A DNA stretch of 64,000 nt from Acheta domesticus (lineage: Eukaryota > Arthropoda > Insecta > Orthoptera > Gryllidae): NCBI GenBank assembly GCA_031308135.1, contig JAHLJT010000631.1:218827536-218891535 (forward strand), read 5' to 3'. The notes under the pieces are model-generated. The model did not search any database. It was not told the origin of the DNA and saw only the letters and a program-made list of their open reading frames with translations. Numbering within the stretch: the stretch's first letter is position 1; each line of letters begins with the position of its first letter. A program made the translations under genes and the position numbers. Below, piece by piece: positions 1 to 11,618 of the stretch.

Positions 1-680
1 GTCGATTTGAGCGCCTCTGTCGACCACTGCTAGAATCACCACCCGCGCTTCTCTGTCGCGCGGGCAAAGTCTCCTTCCCCAGCTGCCTTATTGACGAGCT
101 ATTGTGTAGTTTTGATCGAGTTTACTTCTCGATATTGGAAAATTCGTTCGCAATCTGTGTTGTTTTTTTCTGCTGTTTACAAACATGCAAAAATCATATT
201 GAATTCTGGTGATCGGTAATGGATTTTGGGTGCTTCAAAAATAGTTCATTTGCGTTTTCCTCTTTTGCCATTCTAAGCACGGAGGTCGCAGAGGGAAAAC
301 ATCTCGCCCCTCTCCAAAAGGCGTTATAACGTGCCCGTTCCTGACACAAGTTTCGTTCAGGAATGTTTTCATCAAAAGCATAGGAATGTACATGGTGTTT
401 CATGTGAAAAGTATACGTTTTTTTACACGTCTCTTTGTTTTCTCTTTGTTTTCAGGTATGCTGCCGGATGGACCTTTTTATTTCATCGCGAATTGCCGTT
501 CTTTCAACAAGGTAACATGCATGCCATAGTATTCTATCTGGGGAAGTGACTTGAACCTAGTTGGTATGCAGTGAAGACGCTAAACAGCGCTTGCAGTATA
601 ATCCGACCTAGCGGAGAGATAATTCAATATGCAAGAAAAATTTTGAACTTACAATAATATGTTATTCCTTTATTGTGAAA
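1..680. repeat. Duplicated segment A, first copy
   Basis: Bases 1-680 recur at 20,307-20,984 with only scattered substitutions and 1-nt indels, for example ggtcgcag against ggacgcag near 285. No coding sequence is recognisable. The window opens exactly where the visible homology starts, so the true left end of the repeat unit is unknown. The first copy continues into the transposon cluster at 681. The second copy continues straight into segment B. Confidence 0.93.
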
Positions 681-2640
681 CTAGTGGTGTTACAGAATGG
701 CACAGACTTTCCCGTATTAGTTTTCTATTTCCTTGGGTTTTCGCTAGTTATATGGAATTGCCACATACTCTTTCTTGCCATCTATCACCGCCTAAAGTAC
801 ATTTTTTTCTATACCAGCATTATAAACAACCCTTTTACATTAACAAAATCGTTCATAATATGACATATTGCTCGAATCATTACGCATTGCTATTTCTTCA
901 CGAAATATGAGCGATCACTGACGTAATAGTCACGGCCCCTATATATTTTCAGTTATGGAGTTTAAAGAACCATATAAATAATTGCGGACTTCCAGAAGGC
1001 CGTGCCAAGTAATCGGACTGCTTTTGCATGGAGAATTATTATATTTACAAAATATTAGCTAGCGAACCAGTCTGTTACTGGTAAGAAAATTTGACGTTTA
1101 TCTAAAATTTCTTCAAATCAATTGCACACCTAAATAAATCCAGCTGTAACACACTCTGTACGTGTTTTACAGTTTTCCTTCCGGGGAGACTCTATTGTGC
1201 ATTGAAATTATATGTTCCATCAAGACCTGCAAATAATGCAGAATAATAATTCAAACTTACCTGAAAATATTCAATCTCAAAATTTATTATCACAAGATAT
1301 GATATTGTAACCGCTAAAGCCGTTTACATCAAGAAAAATATAAGTTTTTCTTCGTAAATGCGTCGTATTATCTATGAAATCATGTAGTTACTAGATCAAC
1401 CAGTAGAGAACGCCAGACGACGTAAGTAGTTTCAAAGAAAGCTACGAGGAGCGCTTACAAGTAGTATCAAAAGCGTGATAACAAAATCGGTCAATGGAAC
1501 GACCTGACCGACCAATGGGAATAGAGTAGGCAAATATTGGTGAATTAAGAGCAAGAGTAGAGTGACCCGGCCATTTTGCTACTAACCAGCGGACGAGACG
1601 TTACTCGGAGAGAGCTAGTGGAACGACTGACCACGCCATTTCAAGAATTCATCATCACAGAAGCTTTTAGAATAAGCTTTTAGAATAAGAATACTTGGAC
1701 CTGTTTGAATAAACTTCGATCATCGCAACAGCAACGCCGACGGTAACGACGCAAGCCCCAAGGAGAGCAGTGCAGTCAACTGGTATCCTTCGTGCTCGAG
1801 TTCCGTTACGGGCGACCTCGAAGAACTTCAAAGCTGCGTACGTCGCGGGAGACATCGTGAGTTCGGCTAACCCATTTCAAGTTATAGGTAGAAGCGTGGG
1901 CCAGATTGTAGAACGATTTCAGTACAGTATTTTACGAGATGATTAACTGCAATATTACTCGAATTTTGCCATGAGGTTTTGAATACGTGTCCGAATGCCA
2001 GATAGAAATACAGTTTCGTTACTGGACCCAGATACTTGAAAGGTATTACTGGAAAAAAAATTAGAAGTAAAGACAATAAGTTATTTGATTGATTGACATA
2101 TTGTGTGTGATGTAAAACTTAGTTGTTTAGCGGTTAACTTAAGAATTTCATAAGATAAAGAGATCTCATAGGAGTAAATAAAATTATTTTTGCTTAAATT
2201 TGATTAAACTGAATATTGTTGTATCAGTAACGGTTATAAATTTTATTTTTGAAACAAGTTAATTTGTCAGAACAGTTAGTAGATTAACATACTTTCTATA
2301 TAGGGCATAGTATTGGTACTATCAATTTAAATTATAGATGAATGGTATTTATGTGTACTACATATTGAGTGTATACTATTTTGTGTGTTTTCCAGCAAAT
2401 GTGTATAATGGTAATTGTGTGTAAATAACGTATTATAGGAATTCTGATTCTTTAAATCATTTTTAGAATTTAATCGGAAGGTTTCAAAGTCTAATTTCAA
2501 TCAGATTTTCATGATATTTTGTAATGACATTTTAGTTTTTTTTCTCAATCCTGATTTTAGCAGGACATCATTAGTCAATTCCTGTTATTCAATGTACTAA
2601 TTCTGAGAACAGAATATATCGTTTTGGTTGTTTTCGTAAA
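681..2640. other. AT-rich interval, no gene recognised
   Basis: No coding signal or transposon protein is visible on either strand. A short direct duplication of about 16 bp (aagcttttagaat units) lies near 1,660-1,690. The stretch 1,400-1,860 is more GC-rich than its surroundings and could be the edge of an unclassified element, but no partner copy exists in the window. The interval belongs to the 10.9 kb that is missing between segments A and B in the second copy. Confidence 0.5.
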
Positions 2641-2835
2641 CATACGACAGTCGTGTTCTCAATCATATCCCAGTGCACAAGTCTTGAACCCTTTCCCTTG
2701 GAAAGAAAGTCTGCGAAGGACCTTCTTTTATGAGTGTGTTGTGGCTTGATATTATTGAAGCCGCAATAACGAGTAACAAGGGAGTATTACTCGAGTCACC
2801 AGTCTCCTCCCATACCCAAGGTAATTCTACCCATA

Positions 2836-4155
2836 TTGTTGGACAAGCTAAATTCAATTACGAATTTGGACCAGGTGCTAGGTGGTCGTCTACTGCCTCA
2901 CCTATCGCGCCCCCACCAACATTGGGAGGAAGGCAAAAAGGTAAAGGTGGTGACAATATATCAATCTCAAAATGCTTCTCTTCAATCAACATCAAATTCT
3001 GTCAATGTACCTCAAACTACTCTCGGATTGATAGACATGCAAACGGACAACCAGCTTCCCTTAATTTACACAGACATTTCATTTAATACAAATAGAAGCC
3101 AGTCTCCTCTACAAGAAATAAATCCGGCCAAATGTCAAAAGTCATTGCCTCAAGATGTGATACATCAACCTCAAAATTCTTCTCAGCAATCAACATCTTC
3201 TACTACCATCAATGTTCTTCAAGCTGCTCCCGGATTAGAAGAACTGCAACCTAATAACCAATCTTCCACAATTTTTACACACACTTCGGGTAGTACAAAC
3301 AATCAACCTGAAATAAAAATACAGTTCACATCTATTGAAGACTTTAGGAATTTTCGCAAATTTAGTGAATCAAACAACATTCAATTTTATACATATCAAG
3401 ATCCATCAAAAAAGTGTTTCCCTGTGTTGCTTAAAACATTCCTTCTTCAATTTCAGAAATAGACATTTATAATGAACTATTTTTTTACAATATCCCATAA
3501 TCAGTGTTAGAAGACTTTATGACTAATCCAGAAAACCTCGTCAAACGTGTGCTTTAGACCTACAAAACTCCAAAAAAGGTAAAGACATTCTTCATCTGAA
3601 AACCTTATTTCATTGATTAGTGAATATTCAACCAAGAACTCAACGTTCTTCACCCATACAATGTAAAAACTGTCAACAATTTGATTACTCACAGGCAAAC
3701 TGTCGTTTAACTCCCAGATGTGTCAAATGTAATCAGAATCACCACTATTCTCTCTGCAACAAACCTTAAAATTCACTTCCGATTTGTGTTAACTGTAACC
3801 AGAATCGCACTGCTAATTATAGAGGATGCCCTTTTTTTAAACAAGCACTTAACAACAAAATTTCTGAATTCAATAATACTACACAAGAGACCATACATAA
3901 TTTGGAAAATACAAATACACAGCCTAAAACCTTCACATTTCACGATACAGACTTACCCCCACTTCAGAAACCACCTAATGCCTGATCTAACACATATTCC
4001 AACACAGCTCGCAATTCTCAAAATGTTAATAACATTAACACTTCTCCATTAAATATCTCACAATTAATTACCACAACAGTTACACAAGTTATACCTTCAC
4101 TAATACCACAAATTCAACAAATCATAGAATCACTTCTGAAGAAACAAAATATCTA
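2836..4155 (+). pseudogene. Jockey ORF1 (gag-like, zinc-knuckle) pseudogene
   Basis: ORF1 of Jockey elements encodes an RNA-binding protein that packages the element RNA. Reading from 2,836, a 208-codon open stretch rich in Gln, Asn, Ser and Thr ends at 3,462. Homology then continues in other frames. The diagnostic part is the Cys/His cluster at 3,660-3,840. It reads as CKNCQQFDYSQANC, then CVKCNQNHHYSLC, then CVNCNQNRTANYRGC, which is the three-knuckle pattern of Jockey gag. In the first knuckle the usual His is replaced by Tyr (FDYSQ instead of the family FGHSQ). The C-terminal end, reading IIESLLKKQNI then a stop, falls at about 4,155, directly before ORF2. At least two frameshifts separate these blocks. 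The product cannot be made as one protein. Confidence 0.82.
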
Positions 4156-6842
4156 AGAAAACTAACTGCATAACAGTGCTCAATTGGAATGACAACGGAA
4201 TTAAAAGGCAACATCAATTATTTGAACATTTTCTTTATTCCCACAACATCCAAATAGCATGTATCACAGAAACGCATCTCATCCCCAATGAAAAATTGTA
4301 TTTACATGGATATAAAATATACAGATATGACAGAATTGACAATATAGCATTGGGCGGCGTAGCTATCATTATTTCTTGCAAAATCAAACATTTTCTTATA
4401 AATACACCTTTCACTCCCTCCCTTGAATTCATTTCAGTAATAATCAATATCAATCAAATTCATTACCACCTTATAGTTGCATATAGGCCTCCAAAGTATA
4501 ATTTCCCGCTGACATATTTTGAAAGCATATTTAACAACCCAACAGACAATATCATACTGCTCGGTGATCTAAATTGTAAAAATCAAATCTGAGGATGTCT
4601 TAATAATAATCCAAATGGCATAAAATTACACAAATTTATTGCTAATCATAATCTTCAACTCCTTGCCCCTAATGAACCCATATAATATTCATATAATGAA
4701 AATATTATCCCAGATATTTTAGATATACTAATCACACAAAACGTAAACTTTCCAATTACTCACAACGTATTACCTGAGCTTGATTCGGATCATTGTCCAG
4801 TTATTATAAACATTTATTTCAACTCTTATCACCTATTATAACTCTTCTCCTACATCCCAAAAAGTAAATTGGAATAAATTTACATTAAATATTGAAAACC
4901 GCATTCAATTCCCCACAAATATATTATCAACTCAAGACATAAGACTCGTACGTCACTTATTTCACGAATGCAATAAATCATAATGTACACGTAAGTTCTA
5001 AATGTATACCAAAAACTAATTTCGTAAATTATAAAACACTACCTTTACCTATTATTAACCTTATTAAGACTAAGCACTCCCTAAGACGATTCTGACAACA
5101 AACCAGGCGTCGAGATATTAAAACTAAACTAAACAAAATATCTAGGATTATAAAATCTAAATTGGAAAAACATAAATTTAATGAACACAAAAACTTTATC
5201 AAACAAATTCATCCCCAATCAAAAAAGCTCTGGTCAACTCTCAAATGAATCTGTAAAAAAACGTCTATTCCAAACTTTAAACAACATTCTACTACAGCAA
5301 TAAATGACTATGACAAAACTAATTACTAGGTCTTCATTTCAAAAATACATTTACTCCTAATTCAACTAGCGATATTCACTTTTACAATCTTGTTAGCAAT
5401 TTTCTCTCTCTTCCAAATTTTAATGTTCCCCAAAATATTGATTATATTTCCTCTCCTAAAATTCATTGAATTATTAAAAAACTAAAAACTCGCAAATTTC
5501 CAGGATTGGATACTATCAATAATCAAACACTCAAGTCACTCGGTAAAAGATCAATTGCTTCTTTTACTTCTATTCTAAATTCCGCATTGAGATTTACTTT
5601 CCAACTACCTGGAAAACAGAAATCGTACTTCCCTTTTGTAAACCACAAAAAGATCCTAGAAACCCATCGAACTATCGACCTATTAGTTTACTTTCCTCTC
5701 TTTCCAAGATATTTGAAACCCTTATACATCACAGATTATTACACTACACCACAATTAACAAAATTATTTCTCCCACTCAATTTGGCTTCACTCATGAGCA
5801 TGCAACTACTCATCAACTTTTAAGACTAACAGAACATATTGAAAACTCCTTTCACCTAAAACAACATACTATTGTATTATTACTGGACATCAAAAAATCA
5901 TTCGACAAAATTTGGCATCATGGTCTTATTTATAAATTATTCAAAATTGGAATTCCTACTTATTTGTTCAAAATAATTCAAAATTTTCTTTCTAATCGCA
6001 CTTTTCGTGTCAAAATTACTTCCTCTTTTTCTCAAATATTTTTAATTGGCGCGGGCGTGCTCCAGCGGTCTTGTCTATCTCCTCTATTTTTTAACATCTA
6101 TCTCCCTGATATTTCTAACTTTACGTACTCAGAATTAGCCCTTTTTGATGATGATACTGCATTCTTAATTAGTCATAAAAATTCAACATTTGTCAAAAAT
6201 AGACTACAATCCGACCTCCTGCTTTATACAAATTGGACTTCTAAATGGCAGATTAAAATTAACATGAATAAATGTCAAGCTAAAATCTTCACACTCAGTA
6301 AACCAATCACCCCTGCAGAAATATTAATTCTTAATCAAGCTATACCCTGGATATCACCCAACACACCAATTAAATATCATGGACTTCTCTTAGACACTAC
6401 ACTTAAAGGAAATGCCCATATTAAAAACATTATATATAAAACTAACACTAAAATTTATAAATTACACTCCTTCATTAATTATAAATCACCTATAAACATT
6501 CACTCAGCAAAATTAATATATACCATAATTGTTCGTCCTACCCTTACTTATGCTTGCCCCATCTGGTCCAATGCTGCCAAAACCCATATTAATAAATTAT
6601 AAATTCTCCAAAATAAATTCATGAGGAAAATATTTCACGCACCCTGGTATATTCCCAACTCTCAACTCCATAATGAACTGAAAATTGACACTATCCACTC
6701 CCCAATTCGTTCACAAAACCTTAAATTTTTCAACTACTTGGATGACTTACAACAGACCCGCACTTTCAATTTAGGTCCAACGTATCATTTTCCTCGACGT
6801 ACACTATCAAAATTTCTTAAAGATATATTTCATCCCCCATAA
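4155..6842 (+). pseudogene. Jockey ORF2 (APE endonuclease and reverse transcriptase) pseudogene
   Basis: ORF2 proteins nick the target DNA and reverse-transcribe the element RNA at the nick. The endonuclease starts with LNWNDNGIKRQHQ, followed by CITETHL, GGVAIII, VAYRPPK, LLGDLNCKN and LDSDHCPV (4,780-4,805). The catalytic Asn, Glu, Asp and SDH positions are therefore still readable. Two stops interrupt it, at about 4,590 (a probable Trp codon, TGA) and 4,683 (TAA). Reverse transcriptase motifs follow: NPSNYRPISLLSS near 5,665, PTQFGFTHEHAT near 5,780, LLDIKKSFDKIWHHG at 5,885-5,930, and LALFDDDTAFL near 6,140. The last corresponds to the catalytic YADD box and reads FDDD. The usual PQGSVLSP reads LQRSCLSP. 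The tail at 6,621-6,842 matches Jockey C-termini. Multiple frameshifts make it inactive. Confidence 0.87.
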
Positions 6843-7351
6843 TTGCTACATTTACAACATATTATCCTTCTATTCAAAATCTCATTTACAAACTTATTTT
6901 TTTTCATAGCATAACCTCTTTTCAAAAATCTAATTGTTAATAATTCCTACTACAGGTTCTACTGAGTATCAAATCGCCAGTTATTTGTTTGTAATATCCA
7001 AACCACTGAAAGCCAAACATGTCGAACAGGTAGAAATACATTAAAAAAAAAAATAAATAATTGCAGTTTTCGCAGTAAAATCAAATACGTTATGAAAAAA
7101 CCTCACTTTTAAAAACTGATTTATTAATTTATTACTCCTTTAAAATTATATTTTGTTTTTATGTGGTAATATAACTAGAACAACATAATAAGAATAACAA
7201 AAAACATCGAATTAATTCTTGTGAACATATATATTAACTGTACAATTTGATAAATTGGTCAGTGACGCTCGAGAACATGCATTTGTATCTAAAATGCTTG
7301 TTTTTTTCTTTGCTTTCTGCAGTAACCAATATGTTGTTAGCTATTTGAATC

Positions 7352-7524
7352 TTGGAGGTGTTGATGGTACGAATAAACAAATATTTTGACCATATAGGAT
7401 CAATCAATATTGACTTCAGGAATTAAAACTTTAAAAAATATTTATTTATGGCTCAACGTTTCGCACGTTTGATTGATCCTATATGGTCAAAATATTTATT
7501 TATTCGTACCATCAACACCTCCAA
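7352..7524. repeat. Long hairpin: 56-bp inverted repeat
   Basis: Bases 7,352-7,407 are the reverse complement of 7,469-7,524 with a single mismatch (c against t in the aaacaaat/aaataaat stretch). The 61-bp spacer contains gcgaaacgttg on the minus strand, related to the motif at 57.5 and 61.8 kb. The right arm ends about 25 bp beyond the C-terminal end of the Crypton recombinase, so the hairpin may be the 3' end of that element or a separate fold-back element. Confidence 0.9.
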
Positions 7525-7549
7525 TTATACCAGGATCAACAGGAAGAAT

Positions 7550-8646
7550 TTACATCAATTTCAATATTTGAATCTTGTTATTCACCGATTCTTCGATGTA
7601 CGACTCGGCTACACTTGTAGACCGCCATCCTCCATGACGTTTAGGTGTAGTGATATCACCACCATTATCCTCGAGAAACGTCGCGGATGTTCTTCTAAAC
7701 GAATGACCAGAGTACTTTTGTGCATTTCGTAATTTTAATTTGCATAATTGTTTAGTATTTTCGCAAAAGTATTGATACCAATTGGATTGCATTTGCATTT
7801 GCCATGATTGTAAAACAAAAAAGTTTTTTGTGTTTAACATGTAAGGGTCTTAAGGAAATGTATTTTTTACAGACTTCAACATAATTAAATTCTTCACTGG
7901 ATACGATAGTAAACGTCTTTTTTGCTTGGCTTGTCATTTTTTGTCGCTTTAATATTCACTATCAAAACAGAACGTTCTTCTTTCACATCGTTGATGCACA
8001 AATTGTACAATTCGTCACGTACCAAATATGCCAAAAATAGCCACAACCTAAAAATCATACCAGTTATAAATACAATACACTAGTTAATAAATAAAACTTA
8101 ACTATTATTGCCACTGTCATTATGATATCTTCATTAAAAGAAAAGTTTCATTATCAGCTTTTGTAAGAAATGTGTTTACATCTTGTTGGGAAAATACCAT
8201 TGCCTTTATAGGTCGATATCCTACATTTGCCTGTTTCATAAGTAAACTTACTTTATGAAAAGTTCCACTATCAATATTCTCTTTGATCTTTATCATTTGC
8301 TTAAATTTTGAGAAAGTGCACCATAGTGTCGACGCTTTACATGCTGTGGACTTAATGTTTAAAGAAGCATGCATTAAATTAAGAAACGTCTTTATTCTAG
8401 CATGTGCATAATACTAACTTAACCAAACTGCTCCGATAGATACGAAAGAACAGTAGCTTTGCATAATAAATTTGCATATTTTTTATCCATCCATTTCCTA
8501 AACTTTAAGTACACTTTCTCATAAAGTTTGCAAGACTTTTTCGGTATCATAGCATTTTCTGCTTTTGAATCTTCTTCCACAATTTCTCTAGGCAAATCCA
8601 TTATGTTTGAATCACGACTTTCAAAATAATTGCCATTTGTAAACAA
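7550..8646 (-). pseudogene. Crypton-type tyrosine recombinase, frameshifted
   Basis: Cryptons move as DNA using a tyrosine recombinase alone. On the minus strand three blocks line up in the family order. The N-terminal SAM-like DNA-binding domain (8,646-8,419) contains IPKKSCKLYEKVYLKFRKWM. The next block (8,374-8,120) contains STLWCTFSKFKQMIKIKEN and KADNETFLLMKIS. The catalytic part (about 8,030-7,550) contains RDELYNLCINDV, SGHSFRRTSATFLED, HGGWRSTSV and AESYIEES. The catalytic Arg (RDEL, near 8,015), His-x-x-Arg (HSFRR), second His (HGGW) and nucleophilic Tyr (SYIE) all survive. A 1-nt shift separates the IFGT and RDEL segments, and further frame changes separate the other blocks, so it is a pseudogene. 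It lies between the Jockey element and a tandem array. The family assignment rests on motif recognition. A DIRS-type or domesticated recombinase is less likely because no reverse transcriptase is nearby. Confidence 0.8.
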
Positions 8647-8812
8647 ATAAGTTCCTTAGGTAGCAATGATAATGTCAAAACATGAATTTGAGATCTACTA
8701 CAACTACGAATTACAACTTAACACAATTAATTCCGCTTCCTTAAATCCTTAAAATACTGTTATACAAAAAATAGTGTATTCAACATGTTTATAATGTTAC
8801 TTTTTGCAGTCG

Positions 8813-8867
8813 TAAGAAGATATTACAGAACTCACTTTAACGTCGTTCGTTCGGTAATATCTTCTTA
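8813..8867. repeat. 14-bp perfect hairpin upstream of the recombinase
   Basis: TAAGAAGATATTAC at 8,813-8,826 is perfectly complementary to GTAATATCTTCTTA at 8,854-8,867, with a 27-nt spacer. It lies about 170 bp upstream of the recombinase N-terminus (minus strand) and could mark the 5' side of that element. Confidence 0.75.
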
Positions 8868-9030
8868 TTCGTGTAAAACAAGGACAACGTTGTAAACTAA
8901 TTGCATAATATGCTATTGTCATTTTCTTAATATTTCAGTTTCCTATTGGTAGAACGGAAATATTAATTTTAAAATATTAAAGAACACAAAAGCCTAGACA
9001 TAAATGGCAATTTTCTTTTAAAAATTATGT

Positions 9031-9943
9031 GCCGTTTAAGATAAAATGGAGTTTTAGCACTACTAAAAATGCTAAATTTGAAGCTCATTTTCAAAGAAAA
9101 TTTTTGAATTTTCCAAATACTTTATTTGAAGTTATGTGAAGCACTTACACTCACAAATATAATAATCTTTACAACTTGCGGATAATGTGCATATTAAAGA
9201 TGTGAGAGATCTTTCAAAAAAATTACATTTATAAAAATTTTGAAAAAAACAAAACAAAACTCAAAATAAACTTTACGTCATATTAAAGAGTGTAATTATC
9301 ACTATACCTTACAAATGTTTCAAGAAAAAATTTGCTGCCATATATGAGAATATGGCGTTTGAGCATTTCTGAAAATGCCGAAATTTGAGCTACTTTTCAC
9401 AGACAACTGTTGTGTTTTCGAGAAACTTTACTTGACATTATTTAAAGCACATGTACTCGTAAATATATTAATGTGAACAAATCGCTACCAATGTAAATAT
9501 TATCGTTGTGAGAAACATGTGAAAAAATTTACATTTTTGTAATTTTTGAAAAAAAACAACCAATAGAGCAATATGGCGAGATAGAGTACATTTACCACTA
9601 TTTCTACCAAAAGTTTAAAGAAAAAATTTGGAGCCGTTTTTGAGAAAATCTTGTTTTTTGTAATTTTTTAAAATTGCACATATTGCACGCAATATTGCGC
9701 TAAAAATACTAAAATTGTCAAAAAATGTATATGACCTTGAAGAAAGAACTCACTATGAAGAAAAAAATTTATTTGAAGGACAAATCTCTATCTTCAATTT
9801 TGTAGTTCCAGAAAGACGCCGTAAAAATTTTACACTTTTGTAATTTTCAAAAATTCAGAGTTATCCGTGAAAATCGGATCTATGCCATACAAATAAGTGT
9901 ATTTTTCTCTAATAATACTACAAATTTAAAGAAAAAAATTGAG
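9031..9943. repeat. Diverged tandem array, about 300-bp unit, three copies
   Basis: Units start at 9,031, 9,337 and 9,633, and a fourth partial unit starts at 9,944. Periods are 306, 296 and 311 bp. Each opens with a variant of GCCGTTTTTGAGAAAAT. Each also carries aaatttgagct-like, cacaaatataataat-like and aaattacatttttgtaattttg-like blocks in the same order. Divergence between units is high, so the array is old. No open frame runs through it. After the fourth start the sequence changes to ccccggggggc and then to a short gacagacggac tandem at 10,115-10,155. Confidence 0.72.
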
Positions 9944-10243
9944 GCCGTTTTTGAGAAAATTTTGAAAATCCCCGGGGGGCTTCATATAAAGTACCCCCAA
10001 ATTTTGAAGAATTTTTTTCAAAATCTTAAAGCTTCGACTAGAAGCAAATCGACCGGGGAATATCCATTTTGGAAGAAATCGTGCGTATGGCTTAGGCGCT
10101 AGCAGTGTTCACAGACTGACAGACGGACTGAGAGACGGACTGAGAGACGGACGTTTTCCTTTCAATTGGTTTTTCGGTGTCCAGGACCTAGAAAACAGGA
10201 TTTCTGGCTACACCACGTGTTAGGGTTTTTTTTTCTTTACACT

Positions 10244-11460
10244 TTAATTGAGCTATCGGTCTCTTAGACCGGGCAATATTTTTGTTTGTTTATACTGGTC
10301 CACCTGTTAGACGGCAGTTGTTCTCCGACTGAATAGCTTCCCCCCAAACCTCCCCTCTACATTAGAATTGTTTTTAATCAGTTTTGTTTGATCGTTTATG
10401 AGCATTGTGTCTGTTCTGGGAACCTTACTGGTCTCTAATGCCGGATATCTCCAGTAGCGTATGAACTGCATCAGGTCTGTCGTACCGGATTACCCCATGA
10501 AGGGTTGAGTTGAATGTAAAGTGTAATGAATAACCCTTCCACCAGCCGCGTACTGCATGTTGATGACGTGGACGACGAATTCAATTGATGTTAGAGGAAG
10601 TGTCTGGTGATGAATGTTGTTCAGATTCAGAAATCAATGATTCCGACGAAGATTCCGATTTCGTGATTTCAAATGAAGAAGACTCTGATTTGACGGACTC
10701 CAATGTGGAAAGTGATGATCTTCTGAATGAAGAACTTGATAGAGGTGAGATACAATACAATGTAGAGCCTGAATACTACTAAGGGAAACCTAAAAAGAGC
10801 GGGCGTGGCCTGAATTGGAATAGTTCTGAGCCTAGGCAAAACGTAAGTGTTCCAGCTCACAATATTGATAGGGCAGGATGACCTGGCCTCAGAGGTCAAG
10901 CCAGAGCCCTGGGAAATCACCCACACAAAATGCCCTAGCACTCAGTGATGCTCCTCCAGTTAATCCACAAGAAATCCCAAGGGACAAGATGAACAAACGA
11001 AAGACGTGCAGCAAGTGCCCTCCACTCAAAGAAAGAGACACAATACCAATGTATCAGATGTTCAAAACCCATCTGCCTAGAGTGCAGCCGGAAAGTCTGT
11101 ACGGATTGTGCTCCATATTGTGTTTGATTTTGTGGAAGCAGGAGAATTACATTTCTTTTTAAAAAATGCACAGAAAATAACTGTTAACAAGTTGATTATG
11201 TTTTTAGTTTCATAAAATTTTACGACACGATTATTTTGATGAAAATTTAGTCATATTTTAAGAGTTTTAGATTCATTAAGTGAAATTGTAACTTTGTTAT
11301 AATACAAAATGCCAGAAAACTTATTTAGTGTTGATTTACAGTTTCTATTACGTATAAGTTGCCAACGCTTAATGTTTATGTTTGTAAAATAAAATCTAAC
11401 CACCCGGTCTGTCAGACCGGATAGCTCCAATAGCGACATATGAATCCATGGCTCCATTAA
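10244..11460 (+). mobile_element. piggyBac-like element, internally deleted
   Basis: TTAA occurs at both edges (10,244-10,247 and 11,457-11,460), which is the target-site duplication of piggyBac elements. The termini inside them are short imperfect inverted repeats, TTGAGCTATCGG on the left and TGGAGCCATGGA on the right read inward. A GGTCTnnnAGACCGG palindrome lies near each end (about 10,258-10,272 and 11,405-11,420). At 1.2 kb it is about half the length of an autonomous element. The DDD catalytic core of the transposase is missing, while sequence from both ends of the protein remains. Confidence 0.68.
10585..11125 (+). pseudogene. piggyBac transposase remnant: N-terminus and C-terminal Cys-rich domain
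   Basis: piggyBac transposases excise and insert at TTAA. Their C-terminal cysteine-rich domain binds the transposon ends. From 10,585 a 65-codon frame is strongly acidic (runs such as DSDEDSDF and DSNVESDD), as in the N-terminal region of the family. The C-terminal remnant at 10,990-11,125 reads KRKTCSKCPPLKERDT, then after a 1-nt frame change YQCIRCSKPICLECSRKVC and TDC. This gives eight cysteines in CxxC pairs, which is diagnostic. The large middle section with the three catalytic aspartates is absent, so the remnant cannot encode an active enzyme. Between the two parts lies about 200 bp of unrecognised, broken coding sequence. Confidence 0.78.
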
Positions 11461-11618
11461 AGTGTTAATTTAGCAACTGGTTTTATCCACTTCTTCGTTT
11501 TCACGACCCGGCAATGAATTTTTTTCCGCCGAAAATTGGCCATTTTTTCGCGCAGCTTTACATAACTTTCCCTCTACTACGAATATCACTCCGTGTATAC
11601 GTACGTATATGGGAAAGT
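11461..11618. other. Short spacer right of piggyBac, no feature
   Basis: The stretch is AT-rich with no coding or repeat signal. It is the rightmost part of the 10.9 kb block (681-11,618) that has no counterpart in the second copy. Confidence 0.5.

Larger units (their letters stand above)
2640..7061 (+). mobile_element. Jockey-clade non-LTR retrotransposon, decayed
   Basis: A plus-strand two-ORF non-LTR element is recognisable from order and motifs. ORF1 ends in three zinc knuckles (3,660-3,840). ORF2 has an APE endonuclease (4,165-4,830) followed by reverse transcriptase (about 5,460-6,560) and a conserved C-terminal tail to 6,842. The 3' end is placed at the A-rich tail at 7,041-7,061. The 5' limit is approximate because no target-site duplication was found. 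Both ORFs carry nonsense codons and frameshifts, so this is an old, immobile copy. Overall architecture and zinc-knuckle spacing fit Jockey rather than the I or R1 clades, because no RNase H domain follows the reverse transcriptase. Confidence 0.85.

Noticed and set aside
1400..1860. Possible LTR or promoter in the GC-richer patch
   Set aside because: No TG...CA boundaries, target-site duplication or second copy could be found.
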